Assembly: GCA_046723645.1 (NCBI GenBank)
Contig: JBKOUY010000009.1
Span: forward strand, 1-62,071
DNA length: 62,071 nt
DNA from: DASQUK01 sp046723645
GTDB taxonomy: Bacteria > Actinomycetota > Acidimicrobiia > Acidimicrobiales > VFJN01
Direction of reading: 5' to 3'
In this document: positions 6,699 through 15,477 of the stretch, piece after piece
Position numbering within the stretch: position 1 is the stretch's first letter
Layout of the letters: the number at the start of each line of letters is the position of its first letter
Notes under the pieces: generated by a model
The model's input: the letters and a program-made list of their open reading frames with translations, nothing else
What the model was told of the DNA's origin: nothing
Databases searched by the model: none
Translations under genes and position numbers: made by a program

Positions 6699-8597
6699 GT
6701 GCGGATCGGCGTCGACACCGGGGGCACGTTCACCGACCTGGTCACGGCCGGCGGGGACGTGGTCAAGGTGCTGTCGACGCCCGAGGACCCGGTCCTCGCC
6801 GTGCGCGATGCGATCGCCGACGCCACGCCGGCGGGATCGGCGGTCCGACCAGAGCTCCTGGCGCACGGCACCACCGTCGCCACCAACGCCCTCCTGGAGC
6901 GCCGGGGCGCAGCCGTGGCCCTGGTGACGACCGAGGGGCTCGCGGACGTCATCGAGATCGGCCGCCAGGATCGGCCGTCGCTCTACGATCAGCTCGCGTC
7001 GCGCCCCGAGCCCCTGGTGCCACGCGCCTGGCGCTACGAGGTCGCCGGCCGCTTGGCTGCCGAGGGCTCCGAGCTGGCGCCCATCGACCCCGGCGGGCTC
7101 CCGGCCCTCGACCCCGCGGTGGAGGCGGTGGCGATCTGCCTGCTCCATGCCGACATCGAGCCCGCGCACGAGCGCGCGGTGGCCCATGAGTTGCGCGCCC
7201 GCGGCCACGACGTGAGCTGCTCTCACGAGGTGTCCCCCGAGATGCGCGAGGTCGAGCGCACGGTGACGACCGTGATCAACGCCGCGCTGCGGCCGCGTTG
7301 CCGGGCGTACCTGCGAGGCATCGCCGACGTCGCCGACGAGGCCCTGGTCATGACCTCGGCCGGCGGGCTCGTCCCGGCGGCGGAGGCCGCGGAGCTGCCG
7401 GCGGCGTTGCTGCTGTCGGGGCCCGCCGGCGGGGTGCGGGCGGGGGCCGCGGCGGCGGTCGCGAACGGGTTTCCCGACGCCGTCACCTTCGACATGGGCG
7501 GCACGTCGACCGACGTGTGCCTCGTGCTCGGGGGGAGCCCGGCGTCCGCGGCCGAGCGGGAGGTCGCGGGGTTCACGGTGCGGTTCCCGGCTCTCGACGT
7601 GCACACCATCGGCGCCGGGGGTGGATCGATCGCTCGGATCGACCCGGGCGGCGCGCTGGTCGTCGGCCCGCAGAGCGCGGGCGCCGACCCCGGGCCGGCG
7701 TGCTACGGGCGGGGCGGTGTCGCCGCCACCGTCACCGACGCCAACCTGGTCGCCGGGCGGATCACCGCCGACGCCGCCTTCGGGGGCCTGCGGCTCGATG
7801 TCGGCGCCGCGCAGGCGGCGCTGGATCGTGCGGGGGTGACCGCCGGCGGCGTCATTGCGGTGGTCGACGCCAACATGGAGCGTGCGCTGCGCGCCGTGTC
7901 GGTGGAGCGCGGCGTCGACCCCGGGCGCCTGGCGCTGGTGGCCTTCGGCGGCGCCGGGCCGCTGCACGCGTGCGCGCTGGCGGAGGCGCTCGGGATGGCC
8001 GCGGTGATCGTGCCGGCGAGGGCGGGCGTGTTGTCCGCCGTCGGGCTGCTGACCGCTCCCCGGCGCCGGGATGCCGTGCGGTCGTGGCCGACACCGCACG
8101 ATCACGCGGGCCTGCCGGAGGCGCTGGCGCTGCTGGCGAAGGAGGCCGCCGGGCTGGTGGGTCGGACCGACGGAGGCGGCGCCGCCACAACGGTGGAGAC
8201 CGCCGTGGACTGCCGCTACCGCGGCCAGAGCCACGAGCTGACCGTGCCCACCGTCGCCGAGTTCCACGACGAGCACCGCCGCCGCAACGGCTACGCCCGC
8301 CCCGACGAGCGAGTGGAGGTCGTGGCGCTGAGGGCCGTGGCGACGCGGCCCCCGCCGGTCGGGCCCGACGACCTGCCGGCGGCCACGCGCCCCGACGGCG
8401 AGCTGGCCGGGCCGGCCGTCGTCGCCGAGCCGGACTGCACGATCTGGGTCGCCGGCGGCTGGACGGCGCGCGCCGGCGCCGGTGGGGCGCTGGTGATGCA
8501 TCGCATCGGCCTGTCTGACGACCCCACGCGGACTTCCTGGCGCAGTTCTGGTTGCTGCGCAACCAATTCGGCGCCAGGAACCGGGCCCGAGCCATGA
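6699..8597 (+). CDS. hyuA: Hydantoinase/oxoprolinase subunit A (HyuA-type ATPase)
   Basis: A 632-residue protein beginning MRIGVDTGGTFTDLV, the phosphate-binding start of the ASKHA-fold hydantoinase A/5-oxoprolinase family. Further family motifs are HGTTVATNALLERRG, VTFDMGGTSTDVCLV, AGGGSIARID and LVAFGGAGPLHACALAE. These enzymes hydrolyse cyclic amides (5-oxoproline, hydantoins) or carboxylate ketones, using ATP, together with subunit B. The stop overlaps the start of the B subunit in an ATGA arrangement, so the two are probably translationally coupled and form a heteromeric enzyme. The final ~25 residues (from SDDPTRTSW) look atypical, and the overlapping hyuB frame reads more like protein there. 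The real substrate cannot be told from sequence. Confidence 0.9.
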   Translation: MRIGVDTGGTFTDLVTAGGDVVKVLSTPEDPVLAVRDAIADATPAGSAVRPELLAHGTTVATNALLERRGAAVALVTTEGLADVIEIGRQDRPSLYDQLASRPEPLVPRAWRYEVAGRLAAEGSELAPIDPGGLPALDPAVEAVAICLLHADIEPAHERAVAHELRARGHDVSCSHEVSPEMREVERTVTTVINAALRPRCRAYLRGIADVADEALVMTSAGGLVPAAEAAELPAALLLSGPAGGVRAGAAAAVANGFPDAVTFDMGGTSTDVCLVLGGSPASAAEREVAGFTVRFPALDVHTIGAGGGSIARIDPGGALVVGPQSAGADPGPACYGRGGVAATVTDANLVAGRITADAAFGGLRLDVGAAQAALDRAGVTAGGVIAVVDANMERALRAVSVERGVDPGRLALVAFGGAGPLHACALAEALGMAAVIVPARAGVLSAVGLLTAPRRRDAVRSWPTPHDHAGLPEALALLAKEAAGLVGRTDGGGAATTVETAVDCRYRGQSHELTVPTVAEFHDEHRRRNGYARPDERVEVVALRAVATRPPPVGPDDLPAATRPDGELAGPAVVAEPDCTIWVAGGWTARAGAGGALVMHRIGLSDDPTRTSWRSSGCCATNSAPGTGPEP

Positions 8598-10162
8598 GCC
8601 TCGGCCCCGCAGAGCTGCAGGTGCTGATCTCGCGGCTCACCGGCATCGCCGAGGAGATGGGCGCCGTCCTCAGGCGGGCCGCGTTCAGCCCCAACATCAA
8701 GGAACGGGCCGACTGCTCGGCGGCGCTGTTCACGCCGGCCGGCGAGCTGCTGGTGCAGGCCGAGCACATACCGGTCCACCTAGGGTCGATGCCGGCGAGC
8801 GTCGGGGCCGCGATCGAGGCGTTCGGGGGCGGCCTCGATGCCGGGGACCAGGTGGTGCTCAACGACCCCTTCGCCGGCGGGACCCACCTGAACGACATCA
8901 CGCTCGTGGCGCCGTGCGTGGTCGACGGCGAGCTGGTGGGGTGGGCGGCGAACCGCGCGCATCACGCCGACGTCGGCGGCTCGGCCCCGGGGTCGATCCC
9001 GGCCGACGCGACGGAGATCCAGCAGGAGGGGCTGCGGATCCCGCCCACGCGCCTGGACGAAAGCGTGCGGCGGCTGCTGCTGGCCAACTCGCGGACGCCG
9101 GCCGAGCGCATCGGTGACCTCGACGCGCAGGTGGGCGCCAACGTGGTCGGCGTCGGCCGCCTGGCGGACCTGGCCGGCGCCCCGGCGCCGCTGGCCGAGG
9201 TCGTCGACTACGGCGAGCGGCGCATGCGGGCGGCGCTGGCGGCCTTGCCCGACGGCACCTGGCGGGCCGACGACGTCCTGGACTCGACGGGCGCGGCCGC
9301 CGACCAGCAGCGACCGGCGCATGTCACCGTCGCCGTCACTGTCGTCGGCGACGGGGTGACGTTCGACTTCACCGGCACCGATTCGCAGGCGCGCGGCAAC
9401 GTCAACGCCGTGGCGGCGGTCACGGCCTCGGCCGTGTCCTACGCCCTCCGGGCCGCGGTCGATCCCTCGATCCCCGCCAACGGCGGCGCCCTGCGTCCGG
9501 TGCGCGTGGTGGCGCCGGCCGGGACGATCGTCGCCGCGCGTCCACCGGCCGCCGTCGGCGCCGGCAACGTGGAGGTGAGCCAGCGGGTGGCCGACGTGTG
9601 CCTCAAGGCCCTGGCGGAGCCCTGCCGGGCGCGCGTACCTGCCGCCGGCCAGGGCACGATGAACAACCTGCTGATCGGCGGGGACGGCTGGGTCTACTAC
9701 GAGACGGTGGCCGGCGGTCAGGGTGGTCGGCCCGTCTCCCCGGGGATGAGCGGCGTGCACACGGGGATGACCAACACGAAGAACACGCCGATCGAGGCGC
9801 TGGAGCGCACCTTCCCCCTGCGGGTCCTGCGCTACCGGCTGCGCCGGGGGAGCGGCGGTGCCGGCCGGCAGCCCGGCGGGGAGGGCATCGCGCGCGACCT
9901 CGAGGTCCTGGAGGCCTGCACGGTGTCGCTGATCACCGAGCGGCGGCTGAGCCGGCCGTGGGGCCTGTTCGGCGGCGAGCCGGGTGCCCCGGGGGAGAAC
10001 TGGCTGCTGCCCGACGGTGACGAGTCCCGGGCCGAGCCCCTGCCCGACAAGTGCACGGTCCGTCTCCGGGCCGGCGACGTCGTGCGCATGCTCACTCCCG
10101 GCGGCGGCGGGTGGGGCCTGCCGGCGCCCGCGGGGTCCCAGCACCGCTCGGAGACAACGTAA
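8594..10162 (+). CDS. hyuB: Hydantoinase/oxoprolinase subunit B (HyuB-type)
   Basis: About 522 residues matching hydantoinase B/oxoprolinase: GIAEEMGAVLRRAAFSPNIK near the N-terminus, then FTPAGELLVQAEHIPVHLGS, LNDPFAGGTHLNDIT, ANRAHHADVGG, GTMNNLLIGG, YYETVAGGQGGRP and the C-terminal RPWGLFGGEPGAPG. ATG 8594 gives the ATGA overlap with hyuA. A TTG at 8552 in the same frame would add a 14-residue stretch (LLRNQFGARNRARA). The frame is open from just after 8522 and has normal codon character, so a slightly longer N-terminus or a past frame change in hyuA is possible. It works with HyuA as one enzyme. Confidence 0.9.
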   Translation: MSLGPAELQVLISRLTGIAEEMGAVLRRAAFSPNIKERADCSAALFTPAGELLVQAEHIPVHLGSMPASVGAAIEAFGGGLDAGDQVVLNDPFAGGTHLNDITLVAPCVVDGELVGWAANRAHHADVGGSAPGSIPADATEIQQEGLRIPPTRLDESVRRLLLANSRTPAERIGDLDAQVGANVVGVGRLADLAGAPAPLAEVVDYGERRMRAALAALPDGTWRADDVLDSTGAAADQQRPAHVTVAVTVVGDGVTFDFTGTDSQARGNVNAVAAVTASAVSYALRAAVDPSIPANGGALRPVRVVAPAGTIVAARPPAAVGAGNVEVSQRVADVCLKALAEPCRARVPAAGQGTMNNLLIGGDGWVYYETVAGGQGGRPVSPGMSGVHTGMTNTKNTPIEALERTFPLRVLRYRLRRGSGGAGRQPGGEGIARDLEVLEACTVSLITERRLSRPWGLFGGEPGAPGENWLLPDGDESRAEPLPDKCTVRLRAGDVVRMLTPGGGGWGLPAPAGSQHRSETT

Positions 10163-10177
10163 GGGTCGTCGCTTACC

Positions 10178-10813
10178 GTGTCAGAGGTGCTGGCCCTCGA
10201 CCACGTGATCATCGTCGTTGCAGACGTCGACTCTGCGGCCCGGCGCCTCTACCAGGAGCATGGCCTCGCGTCCGTTGCGGGTGGGCATCACGCCGGCCAC
10301 GGCACCGGCAATCGCATCGTGCCGCTCGGAAGCAACTACATCGAGCTCATGGCCGTCGTCGATCGTGACGAGGCGGCGTCCAGCCCGCTCGGCTCGTGGG
10401 TGGCACAACGCCTTGTCGAGGTCGGCGAAGGGCCGGTGGCCTTGTGCCTGCGCACGGACGACATCACGGCCACGGCCCGACGGACCGGGTACACGCCGCT
10501 GGCGATGAGTCGCACCCGCCCCGACGGCGTCGAGCTCGCATGGCAGCTCGTGGCCCTCCAAGCCGCTTTGGCTGAAGGTCTTCCGTTCTTCATCCACTGG
10601 CACGTCGACGACGCCGATCACCCCGGCCGTGAGCTCGTCGAGCACCGTTGCGCTCCAATCGGCATCGACTGGGTCGAGATCGGCGGTGATGAGGACCGGC
10701 TCGCGTCCTGGCTGGGAGGCCATGAGCTTCCCCTTCGTCACGTCCAGGGTCCGCCCGGGCCACACCGGCTCGCCGTCGCCATGGCTGCCGGCGAGCCGAT
10801 CCTCATCAGCTGA
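10178..10813 (+). CDS. VOC-superfamily (glyoxalase-like) protein
   Basis: A 211-residue protein opening LALDHVIIVVADVDSAARRLYQEHGL, a classical vicinal-oxygen-chelate beta-alpha-beta start, followed by GTGNRIVPLGSNYIELMAVVD with a likely metal-ligand glutamate. The second half (PFFIHWHVDDADHPGRE) resembles the Glyoxalase_3-type two-module proteins. It lies 15 bp after hyuB on the same strand and is probably cotranscribed, which hints at a ring-opening or isomerisation role in the same pathway. Substrate unknown. GTG 10178 is the assumed start. It converges with the diiron gene downstream. Confidence 0.75.
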   Translation: MSEVLALDHVIIVVADVDSAARRLYQEHGLASVAGGHHAGHGTGNRIVPLGSNYIELMAVVDRDEAASSPLGSWVAQRLVEVGEGPVALCLRTDDITATARRTGYTPLAMSRTRPDGVELAWQLVALQAALAEGLPFFIHWHVDDADHPGRELVEHRCAPIGIDWVEIGGDEDRLASWLGGHELPLRHVQGPPGPHRLAVAMAAGEPILIS

Positions 10814-10840
10814 GTCATCGCCCGGGCGTGATGGGGTTGG

Positions 10841-11755
10841 TCAGGCGGACAGCGCCGCGGCTGCTTGGCCGAGCTTGTCGGCGCCGCCCGCGGTGAGCTC
10901 CTCGACGATCGCGACGAAGTTCGGGTGCTCCAGCCCGGAGACGAGGAACGTCCACCGGTACGAGCGCAGCTGGTGGGTCCGGATCTCGTCCCGCTCGGCG
11001 TCGGTGAACGTCCGGCCGGCGGCTGCCTGCAGCGCGTCGATGTCGAGCTCCGCCTGCTGAGCCAGGAGCCCGTCGACGGCGCCGCCCAGCTCGAGCAGCT
11101 CGTCGATGGCCTTCTCGCGCTCGTCGGCCGGGAGCGAGCTCGCGACCTCGTCGATCAGCAGGCTGTCCATGCGGGCGTGCCGGGACTCATCGATCCAGTG
11201 GAAGCGCAGGATGTCCCGGAACAGGTCGTCGAGCTCGGCGCGGTCGCGGACGTGCTCGACGTAGTGGAGCTGAGTGAACCACTCGATCATGCTGGTCAGC
11301 AGCAGCGCGGTGAGCGGAGAGGTGGCGAGGACGGCGCCGGCGACGTCCTCGCGCCCGGGCACCAGGCCGCAGCTTGTGCCGAACCCCGCCTCGAACTGAT
11401 CGCAGGCTCGGCGCAGCATCTCCTGGTGCTTGACCTCTTCCTCGGCGAAGCGCAGGAGGGTCCACAGCCGGGTCTCGTCGCCGTACACGTCGCCGCGGGC
11501 GTGGTCAACGACCATCGGCACGATGTACTCCTCGACGAAAGCGAAGATGTGGCAGTAGCTGTTGCCGCGGATCTGGTTCAGCATCCGCTTCTCGTCGTCG
11601 CTCAGGCAGCCGATGGCGCTGACGCCGGCGATCCGGTCGGGCAGGAACGGCTTGGTGAAGTCGAAGTCGCGGCCCCGGAAGCAGTCGTCCACCGTCCAGG
11701 CGTTCTTCACCGAGCCCTCGAGGCAGATCTTGTAGCTGTAGTCGTTCGTCAACAT
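10841..11755 (-). CDS. AurF-like diiron oxygenase (first copy)
   Basis: A 304-residue helical protein with the complete seven-ligand diiron pattern of AurF-type N-oxygenases: E75/E76 (FVEEYIV), E107-V-K-H110 (EEEVKHQE), E158 (MIEWFTQLHY), then H186, E190 and H193 in HWIDESRHARMD. The H+4 E+3 H spacing of the last group is that of AurF. Relatives hydroxylate or oxidise amines or hydroxylate acyl substrates with O2, so an oxygenase role is a good guess but the substrate is unknown. ATG 11755 has AGAGGG about 7 nt upstream. A near copy of the neighbouring TetR's palindrome lies 20-41 nt upstream of the start. The gene follows the hydrolase-glycosyltransferase gene by 83 bp on the same strand. 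Confidence 0.8.
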   Translation of the reverse strand: MLTNDYSYKICLEGSVKNAWTVDDCFRGRDFDFTKPFLPDRIAGVSAIGCLSDDEKRMLNQIRGNSYCHIFAFVEEYIVPMVVDHARGDVYGDETRLWTLLRFAEEEVKHQEMLRRACDQFEAGFGTSCGLVPGREDVAGAVLATSPLTALLLTSMIEWFTQLHYVEHVRDRAELDDLFRDILRFHWIDESRHARMDSLLIDEVASSLPADEREKAIDELLELGGAVDGLLAQQAELDIDALQAAAGRTFTDAERDEIRTHQLRSYRWTFLVSGLEHPNFVAIVEELTAGGADKLGQAAAALSA

Positions 11756-11774
11756 GTTGGTTCCCTCTCTGTCT

Positions 11775-11796
11775 CGTTCGATCGATCGACCGAATC
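11775..11796 (-). promoter_or_regulatory. Second copy of the TetR palindrome, upstream of the diiron gene
   Basis: The sequence CGTTCGATCGATCGACCGAA, plus two bases, matches the palindrome at 15478-15499 at 19 of 22 positions. It sits 20-41 nt before the diiron gene start. The simplest reading is a second operator of the TetR encoded at 14800-15444, giving the diiron gene its own regulated promoter. Confidence 0.6.
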
Positions 11797-11838
11797 CATA
11801 CGGAGTAGTGCTCGTGAATGGGACGTCATCGGGAGGCG

Positions 11839-13959
11839 TCAGACGAGCTCGGCGATGAGCCGGGCGGCGTGGGCGGCGCCGTCGGTTTCGACGTCGCGGT
11901 ACGCGACCGGCGCGCCGACGTGGTCGGCGATGGCCGCCGCGATCAGGTCGGGATCGCTCGTCGCGTAGTCCATGCACCGGCCCGCGTCATAGCGGTCCAG
12001 GCGGTGCCGGACGTGGAAGTTCTGCTCGAAGTGGTGCCGCAGCGGGAAGTAGAGGAAGGGCCGCTTCGCCGCGGCCAGCTCCATGGTCGTCGTCAGCCCG
12101 CCCTGCACGATGGCCAGGTCGCACACCGAGAGGTGCCGATAGAGGCGATCGACGTAGCCGCGCACCTCCAGACCGGGATCCCTGGGAAGGGGAAGGCTGC
12201 CGGGGTCGATGCGAGGCCCGGCGACGACCACCATCCGCAGCTCCGGAGTGCGCCGCTTCGCCAGGGGGTACGCGGCGATGACCTTCTCGAGCAGCGCCCG
12301 TCCGACGCCGCTGCCGCCCACGGCCACGATGCAGACCTGCTCGTCGTCGCGGTAGCCGAGCTCGGCCCGGATCGCCGGGATCTCGTCGGGGCCGGGCGGC
12401 ATGAAGCCGGTGATGTAGCCGCAGAACGAGAAGTGCGTCTCGGTCCAGGCGCGGATGCTCGGGAGGCCGCCGCCGAAGGTGCCCGGAACGATGTCGTCGG
12501 GGTTCCCGACGAAGATGGCGGCGTCCCGGATGCGCGGGTAGCGCGCGACGTGCTCGATCATCTCGGCGTTGTAGTCGGCGGTGAGGAACGCCTCGTGCTC
12601 GCCGCCGTCGGGCATCGGGAGATAGCCGACGAAGTCGGTCATCCAGACGTGGCCCCCCCGCTTGAGCTCGGGGTTCTCGTGCCAGAAGTGGTCGACGTCC
12701 CAGGCTTCGTCGCCGATGACGAGGTCGTACAGCCCCTCCTCCACGACCTCCTGGAACACCATGAAGTTGGCCACAAGGATCTCGTCCATCCGCCGGAGCG
12801 CCTGGAAGCAGTGCAAGTCGTGCTCGCATGACTCGGAGGCCATGTGCGCGGACTCGTTGGCCAGCCACGCACTGGCCGGATGGATCCGCTCGCCCTCCGC
12901 CTCGAGCACGCTCGTGACCGGGTGCTGGGCCAGCCAGTCGACCTCGAGGTCCGGACGGAGGCGCTCGAGCTCCTTCACCACGGCCACGTCCCGCCGAGCG
13001 TGCCCGAGCCCGATCGGCGACGAGAGGTACAACGCCCGCTTGGGCCGGTCGAGGCCCCGTGTCCAGACCCCTCCGCGCATGGGTGCCCCCTCGATCGAGT
13101 CGACGAACTCCTTGACCAGCCGGTTGACCTTGACCGGCTCGCGGCCGTGAGGCAGATGGCCAGCGCCCTCCAGGACTGCAAGCGTGCCGCCGGTCAACTC
13201 GGCCAGCCGCTGGCCCCTCGCCACCGGCTGGCACCGGTCCTCCGTGCCGTGGATGACGAGCGTGGGACACCGGACGCTCCGGCACAGCGCCTCGGCCGCG
13301 TCCCGGCTCTCCGGTGCGTCACGGCCCTCACGCTCGGCGATCATCGTCTCGGGATCGGTCTCGAGCGCCCACGAGACGGCATCCTCGTACTGCTTGGTGG
13401 AGTGGGCCTCGGGGAGCAGCTGGTCGAAGAAGAACCGCGGCCAGGCGGGGTAGTCCTGCCGCCAGAAGCGGCGGTTGCACAGCCCCCATCCGGTGGGATC
13501 GTCGACCTCGTCGGCCCAGCGCTCGGTCGGCTCGGCCCAGTGCTCGTCGCGCGGAGCGAGCGCGATGGCGGGAGCGATCGCCACGACGCCCGACACCCGA
13601 TCGGCGTGATCGGCGGCCAATCGCAGGGCCCAGGGCACCGCATGGCAGTGGGCGATGACGACCGCCCGCCTCAGCCCCACCGCGTCCAGCACGGCGACCT
13701 GGTCGGCGACGACCTCGTCCGGCCCGTAAGCGTCGCGTTCGGTGGGCCGGTCGGAACCGCCGTTCCCGCGTCCGTCGACGGTGACGACGAGATGGTGGCG
13801 GGACAGGAAGGGGACGAGGGCCTTCCACGACCGCGCGTGGGTGATGGGCGTGGACGGGACGAGCAGGAGCCCCGGCTCTCCCCGGCCGAAGACCTCGTAC
13901 GCGACCTTGACCCCCTCGCGCTCGACGACGTCGGCCCGGTCGGGCAGCCGCGCCCTCAT
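11839..13959 (-). CDS. Fusion protein: alpha/beta-hydrolase + GT-B glycosyltransferase
   Basis: One uninterrupted frame of 706 codons. Residues 1-~292 are an alpha/beta-hydrolase: VDGRGNGGSDRP, nucleophile elbow AHCHAV with Cys105 in place of serine, acid in VIHGTEDRC, histidine in GAGHLPHGREP. From residue 294 the protein is a MurG/UGT-like GT-B glycosyltransferase: LYLSSPIGLGHARRD, AVGGSGVGRALLEKV, and the donor-site stretch QGGLTTTMELAAAKRPFLYF. An internal ATG at 13080 could also start the glycosyltransferase alone, but no stop separates the domains. The start overlaps the upstream hydrolase stop (ATGA). Its hydrolase half is a paralogue of that neighbour (shared HSTKQ.EDA segment). Substrates unknown; a glycosylated ester or lipid is conceivable. 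Confidence 0.85.
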   Translation of the reverse strand: MRARLPDRADVVEREGVKVAYEVFGRGEPGLLLVPSTPITHARSWKALVPFLSRHHLVVTVDGRGNGGSDRPTERDAYGPDEVVADQVAVLDAVGLRRAVVIAHCHAVPWALRLAADHADRVSGVVAIAPAIALAPRDEHWAEPTERWADEVDDPTGWGLCNRRFWRQDYPAWPRFFFDQLLPEAHSTKQYEDAVSWALETDPETMIAEREGRDAPESRDAAEALCRSVRCPTLVIHGTEDRCQPVARGQRLAELTGGTLAVLEGAGHLPHGREPVKVNRLVKEFVDSIEGAPMRGGVWTRGLDRPKRALYLSSPIGLGHARRDVAVVKELERLRPDLEVDWLAQHPVTSVLEAEGERIHPASAWLANESAHMASESCEHDLHCFQALRRMDEILVANFMVFQEVVEEGLYDLVIGDEAWDVDHFWHENPELKRGGHVWMTDFVGYLPMPDGGEHEAFLTADYNAEMIEHVARYPRIRDAAIFVGNPDDIVPGTFGGGLPSIRAWTETHFSFCGYITGFMPPGPDEIPAIRAELGYRDDEQVCIVAVGGSGVGRALLEKVIAAYPLAKRRTPELRMVVVAGPRIDPGSLPLPRDPGLEVRGYVDRLYRHLSVCDLAIVQGGLTTTMELAAAKRPFLYFPLRHHFEQNFHVRHRLDRYDAGRCMDYATSDPDLIAAAIADHVGAPVAYRDVETDGAAHAARLIAELV

Positions 13960-14825
13960 CGCCTGGCTCTCTCGACGAACTGCCGGATCAGCAGGTTGAC
14001 CCTCACCGGGTCGCGGACGTGCGGGAAGTGCCCGGACCCCTCGAGCGTGACCAAGGTCCCGCCGGTGCGTTCGGCCAGGGACGCACCCTGGGCGTGGATG
14101 CGGATTGCATCGTCGGACCCGTGGATCACCAACACCGGACACCGGACGTTCGCCGCGAGCCGACCGATCGCCCGGGGGGTGCAGTGGTCGAGGCCGTATT
14201 GGGTCGCGATCAACGTCGCCGGATCGATCTCCAGCGCCCAGCCCACCGCGTCCTCGTGCTGTTTGGTGGAGTGCGGCTCGGTGAACATCCGACCCACGAA
14301 GAACTCGACGAAGTCCCGGTAGTCGGCCTTCCAATGATGGGCGTTGTACTTCTCCCAGCCCGCTGGATCCTCGACCACCTCGTCGAACCGCTGGAGCACC
14401 ACGCGCTCGAGCGATGGGAGCGCGAACGGGACCGTGGGAGCGATGAAGATCGCGCCCAGCACGCGCTCCGGATGCTCGGCGCACAGATGCAGGGACCAGA
14501 GGGCGCCGCGCGAGACGCTGACGAGAACCGCGCGCTCGGTCTCCGTGGCGTCCATCACCGCCAACGCATCGGCGGCGAACTCGGCAGCGCTGTACGAGGC
14601 GGGACTTGCCGGCCGGTCCGACCGCCCGCTTCCCCGCCCGTCGAAGGTCAGCACGGTGAAATGCCGGGCCAGGTAGGGGACCTGGAACTTCCAATGGCGC
14701 GAGTGCACGAGCGACCACGTCGGGAGGAGCACGACTGTCGGCGTTCCGGAGCCGTGTCGCGCGCAATGGACGGTGACGCCGTCCCGGGTGACCGATCCTT
14801 CAGCGTCGGCGACGACGGCCCGCAT
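13956..14825 (-). CDS. Alpha/beta-fold hydrolase
   Basis: A 289-residue alpha/beta-hydrolase with strand-turn motif LTFDGRGSGRSDRP, nucleophile S105 in VSVSRGALWSL, acid in VIHGSDDAIRIH and base in LEGSGHFPHVRDP, so the Ser-Asp-His triad is intact. The fold resembles hydrolase domains found beside adenylate-cyclase or epoxide-hydrolase proteins. ATG 14825 has AAGGAAGG at good spacing. The start lies inside the end of the tetR gene and the stop overlaps the start of the fusion gene, so the three genes should be translated as one operon. It is a paralogue of the hydrolase half of the next gene and may act on the same or a related ester. Confidence 0.85.
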   Translation of the reverse strand: MRAVVADAEGSVTRDGVTVHCARHGSGTPTVVLLPTWSLVHSRHWKFQVPYLARHFTVLTFDGRGSGRSDRPASPASYSAAEFAADALAVMDATETERAVLVSVSRGALWSLHLCAEHPERVLGAIFIAPTVPFALPSLERVVLQRFDEVVEDPAGWEKYNAHHWKADYRDFVEFFVGRMFTEPHSTKQHEDAVGWALEIDPATLIATQYGLDHCTPRAIGRLAANVRCPVLVIHGSDDAIRIHAQGASLAERTGGTLVTLEGSGHFPHVRDPVRVNLLIRQFVERARR

Positions 14826-15444
14826 TCCTGGCGCCTTCCTTGTTTGCGTCTTCGTCGTCGCCCTCTTCGAGCATCCGCAGGACGTCGCCGATCCTGCGAA
14901 GGGCCGAGCGCGCCGGGATCGCGGCGTCGTCCAGACCGAGCAAGATGACCGTCTCGGCACCCAGGAACGGAAGCCCGGCGAGGGCCGCCACCTCCTCGGG
15001 CGTAAACGGGCCCAGGGTCCCGAAGCGTTCGTGGGCGCGGCGCGCGACACCGGTCAGCAGGTCGAACCAGGCGCGTATGTCCTGGCCGACCGAACCGGCG
15101 ATCTCGGCGTCGGACCAGCCCGCGGCGACCATCTCCTGCAGCACGCGGACGTAGCCGGACTCGAGGTCGTCGTCGAGGAAGTCGCAGGCCTGCTCCCACT
15201 GCTTCCACAGCGGGATGTCCGAGCCGAACATGGCGGCCTGCCGGCCGAGGAGCCGACGGTTCTCCTGCTCGAGCAGCTCCAGGACGAGCTTCTGCTTGGA
15301 CCCGAAGTGGTAGTGGATCTGGCTGAGCGGGACGCCGGCGGTCTCCGCGATCACCCGCGTCGACAACCTGGCGTACCCCACCTGGAGCAGGCTGGTCTTG
15401 GCCGCCTCCAGGATCCGTGTCCTCGTCTCGGGCTCACCGGCCAA
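14800..15444 (-). CDS. TetR-family regulator of the hydrolase/glycosyltransferase/diiron module
   Basis: A 214-residue TetR protein: RTRILEAAKTSLLQVGYARL, then IAETAGVPLSQIHYHFGSKQKLV as helix-turn-helix (residues ~7-55), then a ligand domain ending in a charged tail. TTG 15444 is preferred as start because GGAGGGG lies about 9 nt before it; the frame is open further upstream without a better start. A perfect 22-bp palindrome lies 34-55 nt upstream, the classic position of a TetR autoregulatory operator. The stop overlaps the first hydrolase gene by 26 nt. Likely a repressor released by a small ligand related to the operon's substrate. Confidence 0.85.
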   Translation of the reverse strand: MAGEPETRTRILEAAKTSLLQVGYARLSTRVIAETAGVPLSQIHYHFGSKQKLVLELLEQENRRLLGRQAAMFGSDIPLWKQWEQACDFLDDDLESGYVRVLQEMVAAGWSDAEIAGSVGQDIRAWFDLLTGVARRAHERFGTLGPFTPEEVAALAGLPFLGAETVILLGLDDAAIPARSALRRIGDVLRMLEEGDDEDANKEGARNAGRRRRR

Positions 15445-15477
15445 CGAACGCCACCCCTCCGCCAGGACTACTGGCGC

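Noticed and set aside
6047..6952. Extension of the aceE frame upstream of ATG 6046
   Set aside because: The extra residues are Pro/Arg-rich, come from the 56-bp repeats and from the complement of rnhA and hyuA, and match nothing in AceE.
8523..8593. Extra in-frame segment before the HyuB start (FLAQFWLLRNQFGARNRARA)
   Set aside because: It reads like protein, but lies over the end of hyuA and the ATGA overlap at 8594 is the simpler start. A sequencing or evolutionary frameshift in hyuA is possible.
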